From CAYJFK01 sp964369475 (GTDB lineage: Bacteria > Bacillota > Clostridia > Oscillospirales > Feifaniaceae): a stretch of DNA of 64,000 bases. Under the pieces are notes generated by a model. The model ran no database searches, had not been told where the DNA came from, and saw only the letters and a program-made list of their open reading frames with translations. Where the stretch lies: NCBI GenBank assembly GCA_964369475.1, contig CAYJFK010000006.1, forward strand, positions 1 through 64,000. The letters are read 5' to 3'. Within the stretch, counting starts at the first letter, position 1, and the number at the start of each line of letters is the position of its first letter. Below are positions 51,239 through 59,934 of this stretch, piece after piece. Both the position numbers and the translations under genes were made by a program.

Positions 51239-51559
51239 TTATAAAATGTCAACCTTCCAAGAAAATTTCTTCATGTCGACCTTGCCCGACGGCAAAAAGC
51301 CGACACCCTCACAAGTGAGAATATGCCGCTGCTCTGTCCACCCCTTAACAAGGCTGCCGTCTGAATGAACGACCCTGTGACAACAGAGCCCCATGCCTGA
51401 AGGCACAGAGGAGACTGCCTTGCCTGCCATTCTTGGGGCTTTTGGCCTGCCTGCAAGAGCGGCAAGCTGGCCATAGGAAACAACACAGCCTTTGGGAACA
51501 GCTTCGAGCGCTCTGTAAAAATCTGCCATGCTCCCCTTGCCTGCCTTGTATATCTCCAA
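51239..51559 (-). CDS. Alkyltransferase-like (MGMT/Ogt) DNA-repair protein
   Basis: 106 residues, the size of the C-terminal DNA-binding domain alone, as in alkyltransferase-like proteins. Visible: ALEAVPKGCVVSYGQLAALAG (in part, helix-turn-helix), GKAVSSVPSG and the active-site segment LCCHRVVHSDGSL, where the usual PCHRV reads CCHRV; the reactive cysteine is kept. No N-terminal domain. Start uncertain: TTG at 51559 has GGGGG at a good distance, while the ATG at 51529 gives the more usual N-terminus MADFYRALEAVPKG. It follows the gene at 51563 by three bases. Confidence 0.85.
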   Translation of the reverse strand: MEIYKAGKGSMADFYRALEAVPKGCVVSYGQLAALAGRPKAPRMAGKAVSSVPSGMGLCCHRVVHSDGSLVKGWTEQRHILTCEGVGFLPSGKVDMKKFSWKVDIL

Positions 51560-51562
51560 AGT

Positions 51563-51790
51563 TTAAGCCCCCTCTCGACCCTTGCCTTCCATCGTTACAC
51601 CGGCCTTTTTTGCATCGGCTTTCTTGGCAAAATCGATAAGCTTGCGCACGACCCAAGAAAAGAGCACCATTAAAACGCCTATCCATACATATCTTGTAGA
51701 AAGATCGCCTATCGCCCATCCTGAATGCAAAACGCCTACAAAGGCGACAAGAGCGGCAAAGCGCTCGATCCAAATATATTTATTCTTCAT
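51563..51790 (-). CDS. Two-helix small membrane protein, unknown function
   Basis: 75 residues with hydrophobic segments at about 9-26 and 33-52 and a basic C-terminal tail (KKADAKKAG). No family recognised. The ATG is preceded by GGAGGTTTTC. It lies directly upstream of the alkyltransferase-like gene and is probably transcribed with it. Confidence 0.7.
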   Translation of the reverse strand: MKNKYIWIERFAALVAFVGVLHSGWAIGDLSTRYVWIGVLMVLFSWVVRKLIDFAKKADAKKAGVTMEGKGREGA

Positions 51791-51895
51791 GAAAACCTCC
51801 GAAAACTATATGTGCTACGTATTATACAATAACAAACCCTATATTGCAAGCTGCAATAAATGCCCAAAGAGCAAGAACTTTCTGCCGACACGAGG

Positions 51896-53182
51896 TTAAT
51901 TATCCATTTCGAAATATCGCATTAAAACAACAGCTGCTTCGGCTCTTGTTGTCGGGGCAAACGGGTCGAAAAAATTGCCCTCTCTGCCCGTCATAATTCC
52001 GGCCTCTTGCAAGGTCTCGACGGCATCTGTCGCCCAGTCGTTTATAGACCCTCCATCTAAAAATGTAACATCTTCGTGAAGTTCGGGGAATACCTTGCCC
52101 ATGCGTTGATTATATGTATATATAATTGTCGCCATCTGTTCACGAGATAAGCTTAAATTCGGATCAAATGTCTTGGCGCTCGTGCCGTTTACAATACTTG
52201 CAGCCGCCGCCCATCTAACGGCATCTTCGTACCACGAATTCTTTTCAACATCGCTAAAGGGCATACTGAAGTTAACACTGCGACCGCCCGATGCCCTGTG
52301 TAGCACAGTTACAAACATGGCACGTGTCATGACCTCGTTAGGGGCAAAGCGATCCTCCGTAACCCCTTGCATGTAGCCGTGATGATTCATATAGCGAACG
52401 GCTGTATAATACCAATCGTCTTGATCTACATCGCTGTAACTAACCTCGCTAACGGCAAACTCGTCGTATTTTATCATGTAGGTTACAAACTCGTACAGAT
52501 CAAAGCTGATCTCCTCGGTTTGGTCGTTATACCTTCTTGGAATTTCGATAATTTCGCCGTCTGCAGAAAGAATATAGACAAAGAGTGCGTCCTCGTTGCC
52601 CCCCTCCATCTCGTATGGAATTGTAACGGTAACCCTGCCGCCGCTAAGGTTGTTTATAACATCGCCATCGCTACTCATGAAAAACCTATAAGCAAGGCCA
52701 TCGCCAAGCATCTCCCTTTGCGAGGAGCTAAGGTCGGCATGATCTATTTTAAAAGCGTGTAGAATGGCATCGTCTGTTATGGTGCGAGATAGATTTTGAA
52801 CTGCCGTTGGGTTAAAATAAAAATCGGCAATACGAGAGCTCACGAGAAGGCTTGCCGTAAGATTACCTGCAATATTTGTAACGCCCGATTTTGGGATTGT
52901 TAGTATTAACTCGGATGAAACATAAGGCGAGTACAGATCTATCTCTATAACAGGGCTCTTGCCGCTCGATTTACTCTTGTCAAATGTAGCAACGGTAACA
53001 TCGAGCATCTCCTCTGCGCTTGGCTTGACACTTGTAACACCCTCGGCGGTATTACCTTCGACCGTCATACTGCCTGTAACAGAGATATCACCTTCGGTAA
53101 TGACAAAATCGTCGGCAAAGACCGTCATAAGCGAGATCGACATAACAAGTGTGCAGACAAAAAAAGCAATATATTTTTTCAT
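51896..53182 (-). CDS. SLH-domain surface protein with N-terminal cohesin-like beta region
   Basis: 428 residues. Signal peptide MKKYIAFFVCTLVMSISLMT; a beta-rich region (about 25-245) of unknown type; three C-terminal SLH modules (about 248-428): SDVDQDDWYYTAVRYMNHHG, SDVEKNSWYEDAVRWAAAAS and FLDGGSINDWATDAVETLQE, each followed by an R-rich TRA/SREQ/TRAEA motif. SLH modules bind wall polymers, here at the C-terminus, opposite to the protein at 27311. GGGGGGTATCTT precedes the ATG. Likely surface display; the N-terminal region's role is not known. Confidence 0.88.
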   Translation of the reverse strand: MKKYIAFFVCTLVMSISLMTVFADDFVITEGDISVTGSMTVEGNTAEGVTSVKPSAEEMLDVTVATFDKSKSSGKSPVIEIDLYSPYVSSELILTIPKSGVTNIAGNLTASLLVSSRIADFYFNPTAVQNLSRTITDDAILHAFKIDHADLSSSQREMLGDGLAYRFFMSSDGDVINNLSGGRVTVTIPYEMEGGNEDALFVYILSADGEIIEIPRRYNDQTEEISFDLYEFVTYMIKYDEFAVSEVSYSDVDQDDWYYTAVRYMNHHGYMQGVTEDRFAPNEVMTRAMFVTVLHRASGGRSVNFSMPFSDVEKNSWYEDAVRWAAAASIVNGTSAKTFDPNLSLSREQMATIIYTYNQRMGKVFPELHEDVTFLDGGSINDWATDAVETLQEAGIMTGREGNFFDPFAPTTRAEAAVVLMRYFEMDN

Positions 53183-53364
53183 AAGATACCCCCCAATGCA
53201 GTAGATTCTTTACTACATTATAAACCAAATTGCGACAACATGCAATTGTATTGAGGTGAGGAAAATTACACACAGAAAAAAGAGTGTTTTTTATTGATTT
53301 TTATATTAAAATGCTGTATAATCACATGCAGTGTCTAAAAAAATGACCTATGGAGGTTTTATAT

Positions 53365-54210
53365 ATGTCAGGACTTGTTTTGGCGGGCGGTGCGTTTAGG
53401 GGGCTTTTTTCCTGCGGTGTGCTCGATGCCCTATTGGATGAAGATATTATCTTTCCATATACAATAGGTGTATCGTCGGGCTGTTCCTATGGGGTCTCTT
53501 ATGTCAGCCGTCAGCGTGGGCGCAACTGGAAGATGACAGAGGTGCTCGCCGCAAGCAAGAGTTATGTTAGTTTGAAGAATTATTGTAAACATAAATCACT
53601 TATAGATATAGATCTCGCCTTTAACAAAATGAGCGAGCTTTTTCCAATGGACTTCGACACATTCTATAATAGCCCCGAACGTTTTGTAACGCTTGCTTGC
53701 GATGCGAAGGATCTAAAACCGTTATATTTTGAAAAGCACGAGCTCGACAGACAAAACATCCTTATGCGTGGTTCGTGCGCTTTACCACCGTTTTTGCCTG
53801 CCGTTGAGTATAAAGGACATAAGCTTATAGACGGCGGAATGTACGAGCCTGTGCCGCTCCTTCGTTCTATCGAGGATGGCAATACAGCAAACCTTGTTGT
53901 CTTTACAAAGCCGAGAGACTACCGTCATTCCCTTAAGTGGGACGAGTGGATTTATTCTGTCTACTATAAATTTATAAACAAAGAGGCCTCCGACTGGCTG
54001 AAAAAGCGCCCTGCCTCCATGAACGAGATATACGAGATATGCGACAAGCGGGACGGCGATGGCGATTTGATAGCGCTCTATGTCAAAAACGAAGACATGA
54101 TAAGCCGCTTTGACAAAGACATAGACAAGCTAAAGGCGCTCTACGATGCAGGGTACGAGAGTGTTATGTCGAGACTGCGTGAGATAAAGGATCTTGTTAT
54201 AAGAAAATAA
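53365..54210 (+). CDS. Patatin-like phospholipase
   Basis: About 281 residues, close to E. coli YjjU in layout. Oxyanion hole GGAFRG (8-13), nucleophile elbow GVSSG (35-39, S37) and catalytic DGG with D156. SCALPPFLPAVEYKGHKLID (in part) is the typical block before the aspartate. No signal peptide, so a cytoplasmic or membrane-associated acyl hydrolase. The ATG at 53365 has TGGAGGT at the right distance; the ATG at 53350 overlaps that site and is rejected. Confidence 0.9.
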   Translation: MSGLVLAGGAFRGLFSCGVLDALLDEDIIFPYTIGVSSGCSYGVSYVSRQRGRNWKMTEVLAASKSYVSLKNYCKHKSLIDIDLAFNKMSELFPMDFDTFYNSPERFVTLACDAKDLKPLYFEKHELDRQNILMRGSCALPPFLPAVEYKGHKLIDGGMYEPVPLLRSIEDGNTANLVVFTKPRDYRHSLKWDEWIYSVYYKFINKEASDWLKKRPASMNEIYEICDKRDGDGDLIALYVKNEDMISRFDKDIDKLKALYDAGYESVMSRLREIKDLVIRK

Positions 54211-54238
54211 AAGGACAGTTCTTTTGCGTATAATAAAT

Positions 54239-54284
54239 AAGCTCCATGTCGCCACTATAAATGGCCGCATGGAGCTTGTTTTGT
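54239..54284 (+). terminator. Terminator between patatin and decarboxylase genes
   Basis: AAGCTCCATG and CATGGAGCTT with an inner GCCA/TGGC extension and loop CTATAAA, followed by GTTTTG. Convergent genes meet here. Confidence 0.75.
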
Positions 54285-54307
54285 AAGTGCCTATAAAAGT
54301 TAATCTA

Positions 54308-55702
54308 TCACACTGTTTTAGATAGCTCTATTATATTGTTTGCAGATATTTCGACATCCTTGTAAGAGGTCTTGTAAGAACTAACACTAATTCTAATGAC
54401 CGACTGCCCCTTCCATGTAGTGCCGCCCATCCAGCAAATACCGCCCTTTTGAATTTTATCGAGCAGTGCAAGTGTCGCTTCGTCCGACTTGTGCCTAACC
54501 ATTACTTGATTAAAGACAATATCGTTTATAATCTCAAGGCCGCCCTCCTTTAGTAGCTTCGCAAAGTATAGTGCCTTGTGATGGAGCTCCAAAACAAGCT
54601 GGTCGACACCCTCTTTGCCAAGGCCTTTAAGGGTCGCCCACATCTCCACACCTCTGGCACGGCGTGACATTTCAGGGGTGTAGAACATGCCGTCCTTGTT
54701 TTCGCTCTTTACTATATAAGAGCCTGCCGCCTGCATTGCAGCTATAAGCAAATCCTTGTCCTTGCAAAGTACAACGCCGCTGTCGTAGGGGGTGTTTAGT
54801 GTCTTGTGTCCGTCTACCGACCACGAATCGGCAAGCTCTGCCCCCTTTGTAAGGTGCGCAAGCTCCTTGCAAGATGATGCCCACATGCCAATTGCACCGT
54901 CTATATGAACATATGCGCCTGCCTTGTTTGCCTCTTTGCAGATAATGTCGAAAAGGTCAAACGAACCTGAGTTTACACTACCAGCTTGCAGTACAACAAG
55001 TGTGCCATTGTCGAGTGTCGGCATCTCCTCGGGGATAATGCGCCCTTCGCTGTCTACGGCAACCTTTATAACCTCGGCACTGCCAAGCCCTATTATCGAG
55101 AGCGCTTTATAAACGGTGGCATGGGCATCTGCGCCGAGCACTACCTTTATTTTGGGAGCGCCTGTCAGCCCGTCTTTTGCTATGTCGTATCCGAGATTTT
55201 TATAAACCTTGTTGCGCCCTGCCGCAAGGCCTACAAGAGTTGCTGTCGAGCTACCGCTAACAAAGCCTGCAACTGTGCCGCTCGGAAGCCCTAAGAGCTC
55301 GGTCATCCACCTCTCCGAGACCGATTCGAGCTTAGATGCTATCGGCGACATGGCATATAGTGCGCTGTTTTGATCCCAAACATCGGTAAGCCATTTGCAA
55401 GTGAGGGCAGAGGGGAGTATACCACCTGTAACAAAGCCAAAATAGCGGCCACCCGTTGTAACGACACTTGCGGGCGAGCCGTACTTGTTTAGCATGTCTA
55501 GCACTTCGCCGCTTGTAGAAGGTGCGTCGGAGAGCTCCACATCAAATTTATCAAGGTCTGCAAGGGCATCGTCTGTTGGGAAAATATTTCGTGTCTCTAT
55601 GCCGTCAATATAATCTGTCGCCGCCTTGTGAGCAAGGGCTAAGTCTGCCTTTATGTCAGACTCCCTTATCTTTGCAAGAATAGGGCTTTCAAAGTAGTTC
55701 AT
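54308..55702 (-). CDS. Group II PLP-dependent amino-acid decarboxylase family
   Basis: 464 residues, fold-type I. Visible: GRYFGFVTGGILPSALTCKW, AGFVSGSSTATLVGLAAGRN (phosphate-binding), VHIDGAIGMW and the PLP lysine in SWSVDGHKTLNTPYDSG at K300. Resembles glutamate/aromatic-amino-acid decarboxylases and related aminomutase-like enzymes; the substrate cannot be told. Last gene of the six-gene operon running from the Rrf2 regulator at 59016; starts 18 bases after the YoaK gene. Confidence 0.88.
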   Translation of the reverse strand: MNYFESPILAKIRESDIKADLALAHKAATDYIDGIETRNIFPTDDALADLDKFDVELSDAPSTSGEVLDMLNKYGSPASVVTTGGRYFGFVTGGILPSALTCKWLTDVWDQNSALYAMSPIASKLESVSERWMTELLGLPSGTVAGFVSGSSTATLVGLAAGRNKVYKNLGYDIAKDGLTGAPKIKVVLGADAHATVYKALSIIGLGSAEVIKVAVDSEGRIIPEEMPTLDNGTLVVLQAGSVNSGSFDLFDIICKEANKAGAYVHIDGAIGMWASSCKELAHLTKGAELADSWSVDGHKTLNTPYDSGVVLCKDKDLLIAAMQAAGSYIVKSENKDGMFYTPEMSRRARGVEMWATLKGLGKEGVDQLVLELHHKALYFAKLLKEGGLEIINDIVFNQVMVRHKSDEATLALLDKIQKGGICWMGGTTWKGQSVIRISVSSYKTSYKDVEISANNIIELSKTV

Positions 55703-55720
55703 TTTATGCCTCCTAATAAT

Positions 55721-56449
55721 TTAATCTTTATCCCTGTGCATAATAAGCAAAGAGATAATCAGTATTACACTGCAAAAAATCGAGCTTTCGAGCCCGAAAA
55801 AACGAGATAGAAAAGCGCCGAGCGTTGCGCCTAAAAATGTGAACAGTATAACGGCATACATGCTCTCGCTCTTGTGAAGGGCATGTTTGCTTCCCGTTAG
55901 CAAATACTCCGCCATTGCGTGTGTGGCACTCTGCAAATTGCCTGTCGGCACGACCTTGTTTTCACCAAGGGCACGCACCTTCATAAATGCCTCGGCCTGC
56001 GCCCCACCTGCCATTGCGGCAAGACTGTTTGCAAGCAAGTTTGCACTCTCGGGCATAAAGGCAACCGCTAAGAGTACGAGAGCATTAAATGCGACGGTAA
56101 GCTCTCTCCAGTGGATTTTGTACCCTTTTACGATCGCTCTGTTTCTGATTAAATCGGAGCAGATAACCCCCAATATATATGTAATCATGGGGAGAAAATA
56201 GAGCAGTGCCCCTCCAAAGTCGCCGTTTGCCACTCGCATACCCATTAAAACAATATTGCCGGCCTGAACATTTGCAAAGACATTTCCCCTGCAAATATAA
56301 GAGTAAGATGCCGTAACACCATAGTTTAATGCAAGAAGCAAAGCGAGCGTAATCGAATCGGAAGCACGCACTTTAACATGGCTGGCAATATTGTCTGCCG
56401 CAACACTGCCTGCATCTTGCAAGATTTCCTTTACCTTAGCGCCCTCCAA
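55721..56449 (-). CDS. YoaK/DUF1275 membrane protein
   Basis: 242 residues with six or so hydrophobic segments. Family blocks: GNVFANVQAGNIVLMGM near 53-69 and VVPTGNLQSATHAMAEYLL near 168-186 (TGNLQ is the conserved core). Function unknown; some relatives are proposed transporters. Probable TTG start with GAGGG seven bases upstream; the previous gene ends three bases before it. Confidence 0.82.
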   Translation of the reverse strand: MEGAKVKEILQDAGSVAADNIASHVKVRASDSITLALLLALNYGVTASYSYICRGNVFANVQAGNIVLMGMRVANGDFGGALLYFLPMITYILGVICSDLIRNRAIVKGYKIHWRELTVAFNALVLLAVAFMPESANLLANSLAAMAGGAQAEAFMKVRALGENKVVPTGNLQSATHAMAEYLLTGSKHALHKSESMYAVILFTFLGATLGAFLSRFFGLESSIFCSVILIISLLIMHRDKD

Positions 56450-56452
56450 AAC

Positions 56453-56950
56453 TTAACCCTCCTCGAGATTGCCGTCTACTAAATTTTCACTGTACGGCAC
56501 TCCCTTCAAAATAAGAGAAAGCGCCTCGCTTCTAAGCCTTATTGTACCCTCGGGCAGTGATGATATATCAAACCACTCAAGCCCCGAGCACTTGTCCGGC
56601 TCGGCGACCGTCGGTATGCCGCTGTAATTTTTCACGTAAAAGTAGAGGTCGTAATATGTCCTCGCTCCGTTTATGCCGAGCCGATGGGTCATATGACAAA
56701 ACTCGACATCGTGAGCTAAAACATCAATCCCAAGCTCCTCTTTGCACTCGTGAATGACAGCCGAAACAGCGGTCTCGCCCTCGTCGACATGACCGCTCGC
56801 CGCAAAGTCCCACTTGCCGTCCATATATCCTGTATTCATACGGCAAGAGAGTAGTATTTTGTTATCCTTAATAATAACGGGGAAGACGGCCGACAGCGTT
56901 CTGTAACGCTCCCCCATGCGCTCCTTGGAAGATGGGCCTAAATTTTGCAT
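56453..56950 (-). CDS. NUDIX hydrolase
   Basis: 165 residues. Complete Nudix box GHVDEGETAVSAVIHECKEE then LGI near 54-78, inside a domain starting with FPVIIKDNKILLSCR. Hydrolyses a nucleoside diphosphate linked to another moiety; substrate unknown. GGAGGGCTTT precedes the ATG. Eleven bases after the M20 gene in the same operon. Confidence 0.9.
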   Translation of the reverse strand: MQNLGPSSKERMGERYRTLSAVFPVIIKDNKILLSCRMNTGYMDGKWDFAASGHVDEGETAVSAVIHECKEELGIDVLAHDVEFCHMTHRLGINGARTYYDLYFYVKNYSGIPTVAEPDKCSGLEWFDISSLPEGTIRLRSEALSLILKGVPYSENLVDGNLEEG

Positions 56951-56961
56951 AAAGCCCTCCG

Positions 56962-58134
56962 CTAAAGCGAAGCGAGCACAGCGGCCATTAGCGTTGTGCG
57001 CTCGGGTAGGGAGGATAGGCGCATGTTCTCGTCTGTTGCGTGCATCTTGTAAACATATGGGCCAAAGCCATCAAGGGTCGGTACACCGCAGTCCGAAAGG
57101 AAATTTCCGTCCGATGCGGCAGGGGTTGCCTGCTCGGGTAGAATGTAGCCGAATGTCTCGCCTATGTCACGAATCTTCTCGTACAATGCGACATTCTCGG
57201 GAGTGCGCTCGAGCACGGGGAATTCCCTTGTAATCGAAACCTTTGTTGTAACACCCTTTACAAAATTTGTGCTCTCGAGCGCCATAAACTTTGCCTCCAT
57301 CACATCCATTTCTGCCTTGGAGGAAGGCTTTAGATTTACATTGCAAGCGGCATAGTCGGCAACAGTGCCGACACCGTTCTTGCCACCCTCTAAATTGGCT
57401 ATATTGTAAAAAATCTTGTTTTCGTAATCGTTCATTGCCTCAACTTCGATCATCTTGTGTGCAAGCTCCAGAGTTGCCGATGCCCCTTCCTCGTAAGCGA
57501 GCGAGGAGTGAGCCGACTTGCCAAAGCACTCAATGCGAGCCTTCATGCTGCCCTTGCGGAAGGTGATAAGCCCATTCTCGCCCCTGCCTGCCTCGCAAAC
57601 AAAAGCGGCGGTAGCGCCCTTAGCTTCCTCGGCATAGACATGACGACCGGAAGGCGAGCCTATCTCCTCGTCGCAGTTAAATATAAGCACGATTTCGTGA
57701 TTTGGCAGCATGCCTGCCTTGGACAAAATCCTAAGCGCAGAAGAAGAAAGTGCCACACCGCCCTTGCAGTCAACTACACCAAGACCATAGCACTTATCGC
57801 CCTCTATTCTAAATGGGTTGCTTGCAGCATCACCCGGCTTGAATACCGTATCGAGATGAGCGGCAATAATGATCTTGCCTTCGGGGTTCTCAGGCTTCAT
57901 TCTTGCCACTATATGACGGCCCAAGTTTGGCGCATCTATCGTCTTAACTTCAAGCCCTGCTATGTCGGACAGGCTCTCGAGCACAATGTCGACAATCTTA
58001 GCATTGCCCTCCACGTCGCCCGTTCCGCAATCTACCGAGCAGAGCGCTCTTAAAAGCTCTATCTGACGGTCAAACTCCGCTGCCGCTCCTTCTTTTGCCA
58101 CCTTTGCAATTTGATCCTTTGTAAATTTAGACAT
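56962..58134 (-). CDS. M20-family metallopeptidase (carboxypeptidase G2-like)
   Basis: 390 residues. Two-zinc site blocks: IIAAHLDTV near 89-97, GVVDCKGG near 119-126, FNCDEEIGSP near 153-162, CEAGRGENG, and the C-terminal H in YKMHATDENM. The GKSAHSS block belongs to the dimerisation lid. Likely cleaves a C-terminal glutamate-like residue or deacylates an amino acid; substrate unknown. Its ATG overlaps the stop of the SLOG gene by one base (TAATG). Confidence 0.9.
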   Translation of the reverse strand: MSKFTKDQIAKVAKEGAAAEFDRQIELLRALCSVDCGTGDVEGNAKIVDIVLESLSDIAGLEVKTIDAPNLGRHIVARMKPENPEGKIIIAAHLDTVFKPGDAASNPFRIEGDKCYGLGVVDCKGGVALSSSALRILSKAGMLPNHEIVLIFNCDEEIGSPSGRHVYAEEAKGATAAFVCEAGRGENGLITFRKGSMKARIECFGKSAHSSLAYEEGASATLELAHKMIEVEAMNDYENKIFYNIANLEGGKNGVGTVADYAACNVNLKPSSKAEMDVMEAKFMALESTNFVKGVTTKVSITREFPVLERTPENVALYEKIRDIGETFGYILPEQATPAASDGNFLSDCGVPTLDGFGPYVYKMHATDENMRLSSLPERTTLMAAVLASL

Positions 58135-58613
58135 TACTTTCCCTCCGTTAAATGTATTACTTCTTTTGCAATATCAATAATTTCAATGCCCTTTTTCTCT
58201 GCAAGCCCACGTGTGTAAAATGTGCCGCCCTTTTGTTCGGTAAGATAGCAAATAAGAATGTCCCCATGCCTAACAAGCTCCCTGTTACGGGCATGGTAGC
58301 AACTCCTGTTAAACTCCTCGCTTACATATGTAACGCTGTCGGCCGCATCTGCAAGACTTTTCAAAAAGGAGATTTCCTCAGAAGGCCAGCTCTTTGTATA
58401 TCCCTTTGCAGGCAAAAGCAAATGAAGCCTTGCCCCTCTTGTTTCGAGCACAATATAAGCGGCAAGCATGTCAAAGCCGATTGCACCGCCTGCATAAAAG
58501 TCGGTATAGCCAAGTTTAACAAGCCGTTCCACATGATAACGCAAGCTTTGTGCAATGGCGGCGGCATTTGCGGCAGGAATATTCCTATGACCTGAAAAAC
58601 AAACGCTACTCAT
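58134..58613 (-). CDS. DUF1273/YpsA-like SLOG-family protein
   Basis: 159 residues. N-terminal VCFSGHRNIP and YTDFYAGGAIGFDMLAAYIV are the nucleotide-binding SLOG signature; LHLLLPAKGYTKSWP and RNRELVRHGDILICYLTEQ follow in the order seen in YpsA. Predicted to bind a nucleotide-type ligand; role not established. Starts one base after the Rrf2 gene stop. Confidence 0.82.
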   Translation of the reverse strand: MSSVCFSGHRNIPAANAAAIAQSLRYHVERLVKLGYTDFYAGGAIGFDMLAAYIVLETRGARLHLLLPAKGYTKSWPSEEISFLKSLADAADSVTYVSEEFNRSCYHARNRELVRHGDILICYLTEQKGGTFYTRGLAEKKGIEIIDIAKEVIHLTEGK

Positions 58614-58614
58614 A

Positions 58615-59016
58615 TCAGCAGATCAAAGAGTCGAGCGTTACCCCGTCGACATACTGCTCTATTACAAGCTGTAAGCCCTCCCAAAACTTCATGGAGGCAC
58701 ACTCGTCGCAACTTGCACAAAGATGATCGCCATCCTCGATGCAGGCAATAGACCCACACCCACCCTCGGCGACACGAAGTATCTCGCCAACGGTGTATTC
58801 TTCGGGCGTTCTCGCAGTGCGATAGCCACCCTGCGGGCCACGGCTTGTAACAAGCAGGCCGCCCTTAACAAGCCCCGATACAATCTGTTCGAGGTATTTT
58901 ATCGAAATATCCTGTTTTGTCGATATATCCCTAAGCGAAATATACCCGTCGCCCTGCCTTGTAGCAAGGTCTATCATAAGGCGCAGAGCGTATCTGCCCT
59001 TTGTGGAAAACTTCAT
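58615..59016 (-). CDS. Rrf2-family transcriptional regulator
   Basis: About 133 residues. MKFSTKGRYALRLMIDLATR is the typical start; winged helix with SIKYLEQIVSGLVKGGLL (recognition helix) and SRGPQGGY (wing). Six cysteines lie in the C-terminal half (GGCGSIACIEDGDHLCASCD, then EC), in the region where IscR binds an Fe-S cluster, so redox or iron-sulfur sensing is possible. GTG at 59025 is an alternative start. First gene of the six-gene operon down to 54308. Confidence 0.9.
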   Translation of the reverse strand: MKFSTKGRYALRLMIDLATRQGDGYISLRDISTKQDISIKYLEQIVSGLVKGGLLVTSRGPQGGYRTARTPEEYTVGEILRVAEGGCGSIACIEDGDHLCASCDECASMKFWEGLQLVIEQYVDGVTLDSLIC

Positions 59017-59165
59017 ATTAATCACCCAAAAATATTATATACCTAAATACCACCTTGTTGCAAGTATTATATTTACTCCGAATGCATGGTGTGATATAAT
59101 AACTTAGAAGTTTGGCACATATAAAAATATATTGTAAAAAATAGCGATTTTTAACAAAATTCTAA

Positions 59166-59194
59166 TTGACAAATCTCGTTTTATCTGCTATACT
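59166..59194 (+). promoter_or_regulatory. Promoter of rplU-rpmA
   Basis: TTGACA (59166-59171), 17-base spacer, TATACT (59189-59194): near-consensus, as expected for ribosomal protein genes. Confidence 0.85.
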
Positions 59195-59200
59195 TCTTTA

Positions 59201-59270
59201 GTCCGCATATTAACGGCTTTATTAAGTGGGTCTTTACCCCGCCTTTTGTAGCGTGACTCCATTAATATAA
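59201..59270 (+). promoter_or_regulatory. Probable ribosomal protein L21 leader
   Basis: The transcript leader contains GTCCGCATATTAACGGC and GTGGGTCTTTACCCCGCC, short paired segments in the position of the L21 autoregulatory leader known in Bacillota. The match is by position and rough pattern only. Confidence 0.5.
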
Positions 59271-59288
59271 GGAGATGAGGTGTAAAGT

Positions 59289-59600
59289 ATGTACGCAGTA
59301 GTCGTAACAGGTGGCAAGCAGTACAAGGTTAAGGTTGGCGACGTTATCTACGCAGAGAAGCTAAATGTAGAAGACGGTAGCGACGTAACATTTGAAACAG
59401 TGCTTGCAGTCGGAACAGAAAACGGTATGACGGTTGGCGCTCCCACAGTGGCAGGCGCAACAGTTGTAGGCAAAGCAGTAAAGACAGGCAAAGGCAAGAA
59501 GATCATTGTTTACAAGATGAAGCCCAAGAAGGGTTATCGTCGTAAGCAAGGTCATCGTCAGGCATATACAAAGATCGAAATTACAGCTATTAACGCATAA
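59289..59600 (+). CDS. rplU: Large ribosomal subunit protein bL21
   Basis: 103 residues, full length: MYAVVVTGGKQYKVKVGDVI start, then GAKVVGKA-type strand (TVVGKAVKTGKGKKIIVYKM) and the RNA-binding KKGYRRKQGHRQAYTKIEI end. AAGGAGATGAGG precedes the ATG. rpmA follows after 15 bases; the prp (ysxB) gene that normally lies between them in Bacillota is absent. Confidence 0.98.
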   Translation: MYAVVVTGGKQYKVKVGDVIYAEKLNVEDGSDVTFETVLAVGTENGMTVGAPTVAGATVVGKAVKTGKGKKIIVYKMKPKKGYRRKQGHRQAYTKIEITAINA

Positions 59601-59615
59601 TAAGGGGGAAGAATC

Positions 59616-59876
59616 ATGGCACATAAAAAAGGTGTAGGCTCAACTAAAAACGGCAGAGATTCCGCCTCCAAGCGGCTCGGCCCCAAGCGTGCAGACGGTC
59701 AGTTTGTACTAGCAGGCAATGTGCTTGTAACACAGAGAGGCACAAAAATTCACCCCGGCACAAATGTCGGTCGTGGATCTAACGACACACTTTTTGCTCT
59801 ATCGGACGGTATCGTAAGATTTGAGCGTGTTGGCAAAGACCGCAAGAAGGTCTCTGTCTACGAGCAAGTTCAGTAA
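59616..59876 (+). CDS. rpmA: Large ribosomal subunit protein bL27
   Basis: 86 residues: MAHKKGVGSTKNGRDSASKR start. Most Bacillota make L27 with an N-terminal extension that the Prp protease removes; here the protein begins directly with the mature-type MAHKKG and no extension is encoded upstream (the ribosome-binding site GGGGGAAG lies there). This agrees with the missing prp gene. Followed by the terminator at 59885. Confidence 0.98.
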   Translation: MAHKKGVGSTKNGRDSASKRLGPKRADGQFVLAGNVLVTQRGTKIHPGTNVGRGSNDTLFALSDGIVRFERVGKDRKKVSVYEQVQ

Positions 59877-59884
59877 AAAAGATT

Positions 59885-59916
59885 AAGGGGTGTTGTTTAA
59901 CAACGCCCCTTTTTTA
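59885..59916 (+). terminator. rplU-rpmA terminator
   Basis: AAGGGGTGTTG-TTTAA-CAACGCCCCTT followed by TTTT. Confidence 0.88.
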
Positions 59917-59934
59917 CTAAGGAGTGTGTATTTT

